Shown piece by piece: positions 1-5,522 of a DNA stretch of 6,126 bases (within the stretch, counting starts at the first letter, position 1; each line of letters opens with the position of its first letter). Position numbers and translations under genes: made by a program. This DNA comes from Planctomycetota bacterium (GTDB lineage: Bacteria; Planctomycetota; B15-G4): positions 1 through 6,126 of the forward strand of contig QNBX01000221.1 of the NCBI GenBank assembly GCA_003644265.1. Direction: 5' to 3'. The notes under the pieces are model-generated. The model saw only the letters and a list, made by a program, of their open reading frames with translations. It was not told the origin of the DNA and ran no database searches.

Positions 1-701
1 AGGAAACCGTCGCAGGCGTCGGTCAGGTTCCTGGCGACCTGCGCCATGAACACCTTGCCCGGGCTCGTCGTGATCCCTGCCAGGTGCGCTCTCCGTGTCT
101 TCAAGTCGATCACGAAGAGCACGAAGTAGGTCGTCAGTCCGCGGGGCGTCCAGACCTCGGCGGAGAAGAAGTCCGTCGCTGCGATCTGCTCCCAGTGAGC
201 CTTGAGGAAGGTCCGCCACGACGATGCCCGGTCCGGCGCTGGCTTGATGCCGTTCGCCTTGAGCACGTTCGCGATGGTGGTGGACGCGACGCAATGCCCC
301 ACTCCCTTCAGCTCGCCCTGGATGCGGCAGTAGCCCCAACTCGAGTTCTCCGTCGCCATGCGGACGATCAGCGCCTTGATAGCCTTCATCAGGCCCGGCC
401 GCCCGACGCGCTTCGCCTGATAGGTCCACTTCGCTGCGATCAGCTTGCGGTGCCAGCGCATGATCGTGTCTGGCGTGACGATCGTGGCAAAGCGACCCAG
501 CGCGCGACGACCGATGAACTTGCCTTTGGCCGCGAGGCGACGACGTTGATCGTCGGAGAGGCGCAACCGGCGTCCACCAAGTTGCTCCTTGAGGATGCGG
601 TTCTCCTCCACGAGGTACTCGATGACCTCCTGCTGGCGGCGGCCCATCCAGCCGGCCACGGAGACCAGAAGGAGCTGGAGCGGCTGGATCGAGGCGTTCA
701 T
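1..701 (-). CDS. Integrase-type (DDE) transposase of IS copy 1, partial, runs off left edge
   Basis: This frame is open from ATG at 701-699 to the window edge (233 codons), with no stop. It aligns without net indels to the complete transposase at 1685-2746 (constant offset of 2045 bases), with about nine bases in ten identical and mostly conservative amino-acid changes. Visible parts are an N-terminal polar helix (GRRQQEVIEYLVEEN), a helix-turn-helix-like region around residues 50-95 with the TPDTIMRWHRKL motif, and the start of the rve/integrase core with the first catalytic Asp in AATDFFS (residue 177). The second Asp and the Glu would lie beyond the left edge, so activity cannot be judged. 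Such enzymes cut and join IS ends. There is no clear Shine-Dalgarno sequence. The opposite-strand open frame over this stretch is a shadow. Confidence 0.9.
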   Translation of the reverse strand, partial: MNASIQPLQLLLVSVAGWMGRRQQEVIEYLVEENRILKEQLGGRRLRLSDDQRRRLAAKGKFIGRRALGRFATIVTPDTIMRWHRKLIAAKWTYQAKRVGRPGLMKAIKALIVRMATENSSWGYCRIQGELKGVGHCVASTTIANVLKANGIKPAPDRASSWRTFLKAHWEQIAATDFFSAEVWTPRGLTTYFVLFVIDLKTRRAHLAGITTSPGKVFMAQVARNLTDACDGF

Positions 702-726
702 CAGGCCATCGTAGGCGGGCGCAAGT

Positions 727-774
727 CCATGCTCAGTGGCCAGTTACGGCACGGCTGAGTTTGTGGACAGGACG
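727..774 (-). repeat. 48-bp IS terminal module, copy 1
   Basis: The left (transposase-proximal) end of IS copy 1 runs from CCATGCTCAGTGGCC to GTGGACAGGACG. Its outer 23 bases (752-774) correspond to the terminal inverted repeat seen in the complete copy. It is identical to the adjacent 775-822 unit except for one base (C/G at the sixth position). Equivalent modules occur at 2772-2819, 5415-5462 (inverted) and 5954-6000. Confidence 0.9.
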
Positions 775-822
775 CCATGGTCAGTGGCCAGTTACGGCAC
801 GGCTGAGTTTGTGGACAGGACG
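775..822 (-). repeat. Tandem solo copy of the 48-bp IS terminal module
   Basis: This is a direct, immediately adjacent duplicate of 727-774 with a single mismatch. No transposase sequence is attached to it: its inner edge (CCATGG) abuts the outer edge of IS copy 1. It could be the remnant of an older IS whose body was replaced, or the product of insertion of one IS at the end of another. From 823 onward the sequence is unrelated. Confidence 0.9.
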
Positions 823-835
823 GGGTAGGCAGAGC

Positions 836-865
836 GGCGCCAAGCGGGGACTCCGCTGCAGCGCC
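836..865 (-). other. Imperfect hairpin downstream of the membrane protein gene
   Basis: GGCGC (836-840) pairs with GCGCC (861-865), and AGCGG (843-847) pairs with CCGCT (853-857) around a five-base loop, with small internal mismatched bases. It lies 19 bases past the stop of the minus-strand gene ending at 884, a position suitable for transcript termination. No T-tract follows on the minus strand, so an intrinsic terminator is not established. It may simply protect the 3' end or have no role. Confidence 0.25.
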
Positions 866-883
866 ATCTCAGGAAGTGTGCGT

Positions 884-1276
884 TCACCTAAAGCGGCTCC
901 ATCTCGGCCGCACGAGAATCGCGAGGATCATCGGGCCGAGCAGCCCCGCCATCGACTGGAGGATCGGAAGGCCGACGAAGATGTTGAGGGGGAAGACAAC
1001 CAATGCCACTGCCACGGATCCGACGACACCCGCGCGCCGCCACTGCCACACCAGGACTGCAAGGATGACGTTGAGCAGCGCGGCGGCACCCAACAGAAGA
1101 ACCACCCCCTGAGACAGCTGGGGGACTTGTTCAGCAACCGCGTCCGAACTCAGCAAGTAGAAGACTGCTAACGCAGCATTGACGATCATCATGAACACGA
1201 GGAACGTGGTGAGGCATCCACCTCGGGTGACGTCCGACTTGGCATTCACCTCGACTGCATTCGGCTGGTCGTTCAA
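884..1276 (-). CDS. Small four-helix membrane protein of unknown function
   Basis: The product is 130 residues and I do not recognise a family. After a polar N-terminus (1-19) there are four hydrophobic segments, roughly residues 21-42 (CLTTFLVFMMIVNAALAVF), 57-78, 83-103 and 106-122, ending in a basic tail (RPRWSRFR). It is therefore probably an inner-membrane protein with a short cytoplasmic tail. The start is TTG at 1276-1274. It is chosen because AGGAG lies six bases upstream, while the only nearby ATG, three bases further upstream, is followed by a stop after two codons. The gene sits alone between a solo IS end (775-822) and IS copy 2 (from 1479), on the same strand as both transposases. 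The hydrophobic, low-complexity composition makes functional inference unsafe. Confidence 0.75.
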   Translation of the reverse strand: MNDQPNAVEVNAKSDVTRGGCLTTFLVFMMIVNAALAVFYLLSSDAVAEQVPQLSQGVVLLLGAAALLNVILAVLVWQWRRAGVVGSVAVALVVFPLNIFVGLPILQSMAGLLGPMILAILVRPRWSRFR

Positions 1277-1282
1277 CTCATT

Positions 1283-1287
1283 CTCCT
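1283..1287 (-). promoter_or_regulatory. Shine-Dalgarno deciding the TTG start
   Basis: The minus strand reads AGGAG here, six bases before the TTG at 1276-1274. This is the only good ribosome-binding sequence near the gene start. It supports initiation at TTG over the nearby ATG, whose reading frame closes at once. Confidence 0.7.
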
Positions 1288-1478
1288 AGCGCGTTTGGCA
1301 TGTGCGGCGTCACGTAGCGCCGTCGCTGCATGCCGTTGATGGTCGGTTCGTTGTTCACCTGCAAGCGAGCCGCTTGCCATGCGCGGCTCAGTGTCGCTCC
1401 GAGCCGGTGTCAAACTCAAGCCGGTCGAAACTCCCGTGGCGGACGATGGGCTGTGCTGCCGGACACCTGGCGCGAGGC
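1288..1478. other. Non-coding stretch with several inverted repeats, upstream of the membrane protein gene
   Basis: No convincing gene was found. Structures seen: an imperfect hairpin at 1297-1334 (outer arms GGCATG/CATGCC, inner arms CGGCG/CGCCG), a perfect 7-bp stem GCAAGCG/CGCTTGC with a three-base loop at 1361-1377, and an overlapping alternative stem GAGCCGC/GCGGCTC at 1367-1389. The minus strand contains TTGACA (1408-1413) but no matching -10 box at normal spacing. Together with the IS right end that follows (1479-1684), it forms a gap of about 400 bases between genes. Confidence 0.45.
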
Positions 1479-1501
1479 CGTCCTATCCAAATACTCGGCC
1501 G
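1479..1501 (+). repeat. Right terminal inverted repeat of IS copy 2
   Basis: Reading inward it is CGTCCTATCCAAATACTC followed by GGCCG. Its reverse-complement partner at 2797-2819 reads CGTCCTGTCCATTTACTC then AGCCG inward, with four differences. A third version with the same right-end sequence is at 5230-5252. Confidence 0.85.
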
Positions 1502-1684
1502 ACAGTGATCAGCGGGTGTTGGCCAGCTGCGGTGACGAGTTCGGGATGCCGGGCTGCCATGCGGCGGCCGAGATCGATGGCAGAGTGGTCGCGAATGCCC
1601 TCATGACCGTGGACGCGCACACCCTCGGCGCGTCATTCTGGTCGTTGCCGGCTGTCGTCGGGCCGCACGGGCGGCGCAACATCG
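1502..1684. other. Long right-end region of IS copy 2, conserved in a second copy
   Basis: This lies between the right inverted repeat and the transposase stop codon. It is matched by 5253-5414 in the degraded copy. On the plus strand the frame containing SADSDQRVLASCGDEFG stays open across it in both copies. Of eleven base differences over the first ~130 bases, seven fall at third codon positions of that frame and six are silent. No start codon or ribosome-binding site was identified within the IS, so this is recorded as a conserved region and not as a gene. Confidence 0.5.
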
Positions 1685-2746
1685 TCACGCCGCGCGACGG
1701 TAGCTCTTGAGGATGCCGCCGAGGCGCTCGGTGCCCGCAATCGGGCCGGTGCCGGGCTCGCGGTTCGCCTCGATGACCTGGTTGCCGAGCCCCTGGTGCG
1801 GCCGCTCGGCGTGGTAGTGCTCGATGTAACTCGTGACAGCGCGGCGAAGCCCGGGCTCGCCGAAGATCATCATCCGGTTCAGGCACTCCGACTTGATCGA
1901 GAGCACGAAGCGCTCCGCGAAGGCGTTGCAGTTCGGGGCTTGGCGTGGGGTCAGGATGATCCTCGTTCCCGCGGCCTCCAGCGTCTGCCGGAAGCTCGGC
2001 GTGAACTTCCCGTCTCGATCACAGATGAGGAAGCGATGCCCGCCAAGGAAACCGTCGCAGGCATCGGTCAGGTTCCTGGCGACCTGCGCCATGAACACCT
2101 TGCCCGGGCTCGTCGTGATCCCTGCCAGATGCGCTCGGCGCGTGCTCAGGTCGATCACGAACAGCACGTAGTACGTCGTCAGCCCGCGGGGCGTCCAGAC
2201 CTCGGCCGAGAAGAAGTCCGTCGCTGCGATCTGGTCCCAGTGAGCCTTGAGGAAGGTCCGCCACGACGATGCCCTGTCGGGCGCGGGCTTGATCCCGTTC
2301 GCCTTGAGCACGTTCGCGATCGTCGTGGACGCGACGCAATGCCCCACTCCCTTCAACTCGCCCTGGATGCGGCAGTAGCCCCAGTTCGAGTTCTCCGTCG
2401 CCATGCGGACGATCAGCGCCTTGATGGTCTTCATCAGGCCCGGCCGCCCGACGCGCCTCGCCTGATAGGTCCACTTCGCTGCGATCAGCTTGCGGTGCCA
2501 GCGCATGATCGTGTCTGGCGTGACGATCGTGGCGAGGCGGTTGAGAGCGCGACGGCCAATGAGGTTGCCCTTCGCCGCGAGGCGTCGGCGCTGGTCGTCG
2601 GTGAGGCGCAACCGGCGTCCGCCCAACTGCTCCTTCAGGACTAGATTCTCTTCAACGAGGTACTCGATGACCTCTTGCTGGCGGCGGCCCATCCAGCCGG
2701 CGACGGAGAGAAGGAGGAACTGGAGGGGTTGGATCGCGGCGTTCAT
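1685..2746 (-). CDS. Integrase-type DDE transposase, complete
   Basis: The product is 353 residues. An N-terminal hydrophobic/polar helix (residues 5-40, including EVIEYLVEENLVLKEQL) could mediate oligomerisation. Residues 50-95 resemble a helix-turn-helix for end recognition (TPDTIMRWHRKL). Residues 100-150 carry the GYCRIQGELK segment typical of this superfamily. The rve catalytic core holds D177 (AATDFF), D243 (ICDRDGKFT) and E278 (NAFAERF), with 34 residues between the last two as expected for a D,D(34-35)E enzyme, followed by EHYHAERPHQGL. All catalytic residues are present, so it is probably functional. Single-frame organisation, without an orfA/orfB frameshift, argues against a classical IS3 layout; an IS481-like element is the alternative. 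The ATG start aligns with copy 1; no strong ribosome-binding site is visible. It begins 42 bases after the RCC1-type stop on the same strand, so read-through transcription is plausible. Confidence 0.95.
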   Translation of the reverse strand: MNAAIQPLQFLLLSVAGWMGRRQQEVIEYLVEENLVLKEQLGGRRLRLTDDQRRRLAAKGNLIGRRALNRLATIVTPDTIMRWHRKLIAAKWTYQARRVGRPGLMKTIKALIVRMATENSNWGYCRIQGELKGVGHCVASTTIANVLKANGIKPAPDRASSWRTFLKAHWDQIAATDFFSAEVWTPRGLTTYYVLFVIDLSTRRAHLAGITTSPGKVFMAQVARNLTDACDGFLGGHRFLICDRDGKFTPSFRQTLEAAGTRIILTPRQAPNCNAFAERFVLSIKSECLNRMMIFGEPGLRRAVTSYIEHYHAERPHQGLGNQVIEANREPGTGPIAGTERLGGILKSYRRAA

Positions 2747-2771
2747 CCGGCCATCGTAGGCGGGCGCAAGT

Positions 2772-2819
2772 CCATGGTCAGTGGCCAGTTACGGCACGGC
2801 TGAGTAAATGGACAGGACG
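2772..2819 (-). repeat. 48-bp IS terminal module of copy 2
   Basis: This is the same module as 727-774 and 775-822, but with GAGTAAATGGACAGG where the others have GAGTTTGTGGACAGG. On the minus strand it contains, in frame with the upstream gene, the last nine codons and the TAA stop of the RCC1-type protein. Confidence 0.9.
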
Positions 2820-4939
2820 GGCACCACGCCCATGATCGCGTTCGAAAGCGCCACGCCCTGCACGGCCGCGGCGTCCTGGATGGCCCACTGGGCCCACAGC
2901 TCCGCTCCGCTGGGCAGGCCCTCAGGCATTCTGAAGGGCACCAGGATCTCACCCAAGGCGCTGGTCGTTTGCATCAGCGGGGCCATGATCTGGGCGGGCA
3001 TGAGCGTGCCGCCCTTGAACGGCACGGGCGAGCTCGACAGGCCCAGGAACAGACCGGCGGCCGCGGCCGGCGCCGCGTCGCTCAGCTCAAAGACGTTGTC
3101 GCTGCCCGCGACGATGGACCCTGTGCCGGCCAGGAGCGGAGCACCGTGGACACCGGCCAGTGCGGAACCGGCATCGCTCCAGGCGCTGATGTGAGCACGC
3201 AGCGCCACGGAGTGGTCGCCTCCCGCCGCCACCTGAGTGAATCCCGTTCCCTCGGGCGCATGCGAGACCGCGCCAAACCAGTCCTCGCCCCACGCCACGA
3301 TCGAGCCGTCGGATCGCAGCGCCAAGGCGTGCGAACTGCCCGCCGCGACCTGTGTGAACACGGTCCCGACCGGGGTGTTCAAAACCACGCCAGAGTAGTC
3401 CTCGCCCCACGCCACGATCGAACCGTCGGCCCGCAGCGCCAGGGAGTGGCCCCCGCCCGCCGCCACCTGAGTGAACCCGGTTCCGACCGGGGTGTTCGAG
3501 ACTTGGAGATCGCCGTCAAACCCCCACGACATGATCGAGCCGTCGGCTCGCAACGCCAGGGAGTGGTACAGGCCCGCCGCCACCTGAGCGAACCCGGTTC
3601 CAAGCGGGGTGTTCGAGACCTGGCCTTCATAGTCACGTCCCCACGAAGCGATCGAACCGTCGGCTCGCAACGCCAGGGAGTGTTGGGAGCCCCCCGCCAC
3701 CTGAGCGAACCCGGATCCAAGCGGGGTATTCGAGACCTGGCCTTTGTCGTCTCTGCCCCACGCCACGATCGAACCGTCGGCTCGCAGCGCCAGGGAGTGC
3801 GCGCCGCCCGCCGCCACCTGAGTGACCCCGGTTTCAAGCGGGGTGCTTGAGACTTGGCCATGGGCGTCATAGCCCCACGACACGATCGAGCCGTCGGACC
3901 GCAGCGCCAGGGAGTGGGCCCCGCCTGCGTCCACCTGAGTGAACCTGCCCCCCTCTGGCGTGTCCCAGACCTGGTCATAGGTGTCCTCGCCCCACGACAC
4001 GATCTCGGCTCGAACCTCATCCAGGATTTCAGTGCCCAGCGCCACGGAGTGCTGGCCGCCCGCCGCCACCTGAGTGAAGCCCAGTTCCTCGGGCGCATGC
4101 GAGATCTGGCCATGCTGGTCCCAGCCCCACGCCCTGATCCTGCCATTGGGCCGCAACGCCAAGGAGTGGTATGTGCCCGCCGCCACCTGAGTGAACCCGG
4201 TCCCGACCGGGGTGTTCGAGACCTGGCCAGCGAAGTCACGTCCCCACGACACGATCGAACCGTCGGACCGCAACGCCAAGGAGTGCGCGCCGCCCGCCGA
4301 AACCTGAGCGAAGCCCGTTGTAAGCGGCGCGTTCGAGACCTGGCCCCAATCGTCCTCGCCCCACGCCACGATCGAGCCGTCAGCACGCAACGCCAGGGAG
4401 TGCCGCCGGCCCGCCGCCACCTGAGTGAACCCGGTCCCGACCGGGGTGTTCGAGACCACGCCATTGGGGGAGTCACTTCCCCACGAAGCAATCGAGCCGT
4501 CGGCTCGCAGCGCCAGGGAGTGCCTCCAACCCCCCTCCACCTGAGTAAACCCGGTCCCGACCGGGGTGTTCGAGAGCACGCCATCGTGGTCAACGCCCCA
4601 CGCCACGATCGAACCGTCGGCTCGCAGCGCCAGCGAGAAGAAATCGCCCGCCGCCACCTTAGAAAACCCGGTCCCGACCGGGGTGTCCGAGATCACGCCA
4701 TCGCTGTCGAGGCCCCACGCAGCGATCGAGCCGTCGGCACGCAGCGCTAATGAGTGCCGATCGCCCGCCGCCACCTGAGTGAACCACCCCCCCTCTGGCG
4801 TCGCCCAGACCTGGTCATAGACGTCACTCCCCCACGACACGATGCTCTGCTGGGCTCGAATCGTCGTCGGCAGCAACCCGACGAGAACAAGTCCGAGGAC
4901 CAGCAGTCTCCGGGAACAACCACGTTGCGAACTGTTCAT
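2789..4939 (-). CDS. Exported RCC1-repeat (double beta-propeller) protein with planctomycete-like C-terminal module
   Basis: The product is 716 residues. Start chosen at ATG 4939-4937: GGAGAG lies seven bases upstream, and the next residues form a signal peptide with a basic n-region (CSRR), a Leu/Val core and likely cleavage after TTIRA (residue 29). The frame stays open to an ATG at 5116, but that would bury the signal peptide. Residues 33-583 are fourteen RCC1-type repeats of about 39 residues, pattern IVSWGxD..GQVSNTPVGTG then FTQVAAGGxHSLALRADGS. RCC1 repeats fold as seven-bladed propellers, so 7+7 repeats suggest two propellers, with a linker at 302-312. Residues 584-707 form a C-terminal module (PFKGGTLMPAQ, MPEGLPSGAELWAQW, ALSNAIMG) like that of many Planctomycetota exported proteins, role unknown. 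The last nine residues (VLSIYSAVP) and stop come from the inserted IS end, replacing the native terminus. The ligand is unknown; a surface or periplasmic binding role is inference. Confidence 0.9.
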   Translation of the reverse strand: MNSSQRGCSRRLLVLGLVLVGLLPTTIRAQQSIVSWGSDVYDQVWATPEGGWFTQVAAGDRHSLALRADGSIAAWGLDSDGVISDTPVGTGFSKVAAGDFFSLALRADGSIVAWGVDHDGVLSNTPVGTGFTQVEGGWRHSLALRADGSIASWGSDSPNGVVSNTPVGTGFTQVAAGRRHSLALRADGSIVAWGEDDWGQVSNAPLTTGFAQVSAGGAHSLALRSDGSIVSWGRDFAGQVSNTPVGTGFTQVAAGTYHSLALRPNGRIRAWGWDQHGQISHAPEELGFTQVAAGGQHSVALGTEILDEVRAEIVSWGEDTYDQVWDTPEGGRFTQVDAGGAHSLALRSDGSIVSWGYDAHGQVSSTPLETGVTQVAAGGAHSLALRADGSIVAWGRDDKGQVSNTPLGSGFAQVAGGSQHSLALRADGSIASWGRDYEGQVSNTPLGTGFAQVAAGLYHSLALRADGSIMSWGFDGDLQVSNTPVGTGFTQVAAGGGHSLALRADGSIVAWGEDYSGVVLNTPVGTVFTQVAAGSSHALALRSDGSIVAWGEDWFGAVSHAPEGTGFTQVAAGGDHSVALRAHISAWSDAGSALAGVHGAPLLAGTGSIVAGSDNVFELSDAAPAAAAGLFLGLSSSPVPFKGGTLMPAQIMAPLMQTTSALGEILVPFRMPEGLPSGAELWAQWAIQDAAAVQGVALSNAIMGVVPVLSIYSAVP
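3191..4843 (-). repeat. Fourteen tandem ~117-bp coding repeats (RCC1 array)
   Basis: The DNA repeats with a period of about 117 bp. Recurrent plus-strand blocks include CCACGATCGAACCGTCGG, GCCGCCACCTGAGTGAACC and GACCGGGGTGTTCGAGA. Repeats 1-7 occupy 4004-4843 and repeats 8-14 occupy 3191-4003. Unit 4 has one extra residue (SPNGVVS). Unit 7 carries an 11-residue extension that serves as the linker. High similarity between units implies recent expansion or ongoing homogenisation, and makes the array prone to unequal recombination and assembly error. Confidence 0.9.
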
Positions 4940-4946
4940 GATCTCA

Positions 4947-4952
4947 CTCTCC
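4947..4952 (-). promoter_or_regulatory. Shine-Dalgarno of the RCC1-type gene
   Basis: The minus strand reads GGAGAG here, seven bases before the ATG at 4939. It supports the shorter start that gives an N-terminal signal peptide. Confidence 0.65.
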
Positions 4953-5229
4953 GCGGGAGGGGGCACAGCACAGCGCCGGCTGCCGCCCCATGGCGCTTCG
5001 CTGAGAAGGCGGAACGCCTCGCGGGACGGCAGGGGCACGCCCACCCACGAAGCCGCGGAGCCGGAACGCCCGCCCATCCAAGAGCCGCGCTGATCCAGCA
5101 CGAACCCATGTCTCACGGCCGAGACGGCCCGGCACCACAGCCTCGATCCAGCAGGCGCCAGGGCACTGTAGCTTATCTCCTGACCCCCCGCTCCGCTGTT
5201 TGTTCGAGAGCACGGACCCCGCGTTTGCG
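4953..5229 (-). other. Upstream region of the RCC1-type gene
   Basis: No separate gene was found. An in-frame extension is open from 4940 up to an ATG at 5116-5114 but is Pro/Gly/Arg rich and precedes the signal peptide, so it is treated as leader. A short inverted repeat GTCTC/GAGAC lies at 5110-5125. A/T-richer sequence around 5161-5180 (minus strand GGAGATAAGCTACAGTGCCC) is the best place for a promoter -10, but no -35 partner at standard spacing is convincing. The region ends where an IS fragment begins at 5230. Confidence 0.4.
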
Positions 5230-5414
5230 CGCCCTATCCAAATACTCAGCCGACAGTGATCAGCGGGTGTTGGCCAGGTGCGGTGACGAGTTCGGGCTGC
5301 CGGGGTGTCATGCAGCGGCTGAGATCGATGGCAGGGTGATCGCGAATGACCTCAGGACCGTGGACGCACACACCCTCGGCGGTCCCAACCTGGGACGGTT
5401 CCAGCTGTTGTCGG
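5230..5414 (-). mobile_element. IS right-end remnant (orientation as copy 2)
   Basis: It starts with the terminal repeat CGCCCTATCCAAATACTC and follows 1479-1661 of the complete copy over 185 bases, with high identity in the first 160 and looser similarity with small gaps after 5391. It stops about 23 bases short of where the transposase stop would be. No transposase coding sequence remains. Its inner edge is joined directly to an oppositely oriented left end of the same IS. Confidence 0.85.
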
Positions 5415-5522
5415 CGTCCTGTCCAGAAACTCAGCCGTGCCGTAACTGGCCACTGACCGTGGACTTGCGCCCGCCTACGGTGGCCTGACGAACGCCTCGA
5501 TCAAAGCCGCCCCAGCTCCTTC
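5415..5522 (+). mobile_element. IS left-end remnant, inverted, with first ~35 bases of a dead transposase gene
   Basis: It begins CGTCCTGTCCAGAAACTCAG and matches the reverse complement of 727-774, then the leader and the transposase start. The start codon is changed to ACG (5488-5490). After GAACGCCTCGATC there is a one-base insertion, and homology ends at CAGCTCCTTC (5522), so this copy cannot make transposase. The orientation is opposite to the two larger copies. Sequence after 5522 belongs to a tyrosine recombinase fragment. Confidence 0.85.

Larger units (their letters stand above)
1..774 (-). mobile_element. IS copy 1, left (transposase 5') part
   Basis: This is the same element as the complete copy at 1479-2819. 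It comprises the partial transposase, a short leader (702-726) and the 48-bp terminal module (727-774), ending outward in GGACAGGACG. The right end lies outside the window. The outer end is followed directly by a second copy of the terminal module instead of unrelated flanking DNA, so no target duplication can be assigned here. IS group: a single open frame with an integrase core suggests an IS3- or IS481-like element, but I cannot name the group from sequence alone. Confidence 0.85.
1479..2819 (-). mobile_element. Complete IS copy 2 (1341 bp)
   Basis: It is bounded by imperfect 23-bp terminal inverted repeats at 1479-1501 and 2797-2819 (19 of 23 matching; shared core GTCCTRTCCA, then ACTCRGCCG). 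It carries one intact transposase on the minus strand, a left leader of 73 bp (2747-2819) and an unusually long right non-coding end of about 205 bp. The three bases outside each end are GGC (1476-1478 and 2820-2822), compatible with a 3-bp target duplication, though a 3-bp match can occur by chance. The insertion lies at the 3' end of the RCC1-type gene. The same right and left ends recur as fragments at 5230-5414 and 5415-5522. Confidence 0.85.

Noticed and set aside
84..758. Long plus-strand open frame over the left part of the window
   Set aside because: It is antisense to the minus-strand transposase, which aligns codon for codon with the complete copy at 1685-2746. The similar plus-strand frame at 1796-2644 is rejected for the same reason.
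1293..1415. Integron attC-like site (GTTTGGC and GTCAAAC with internal stems)
   Set aside because: An attC site begins with RYYYAAC and ends with GTTRRRY; here the polarity is reversed and the core bases do not fit. No integron integrase is present; the nearby tyrosine recombinase tail cannot be assigned to that type.
2969..4750. Long Arg/His/Gly-rich plus-strand open frames and a minus-strand frame (3379-4593) across the RCC1 array
   Set aside because: They are shadow frames created by the 117-bp repeat period, a multiple of three, which keeps alternative frames open. Their composition is not protein-like, while the chosen frame has a signal peptide, a ribosome-binding site and recognisable repeats.
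3191..4843. CRISPR-like or satellite array
   Set aside because: The period is constant and the unit is coding throughout, with no spacers. The repeats translate to RCC1 motifs.
2789..5116. Longer start for the RCC1-type gene at ATG 5116
   Set aside because: It would place 59 low-complexity residues before a clear signal peptide. The ATG at 4939 has GGAGAG at proper spacing.
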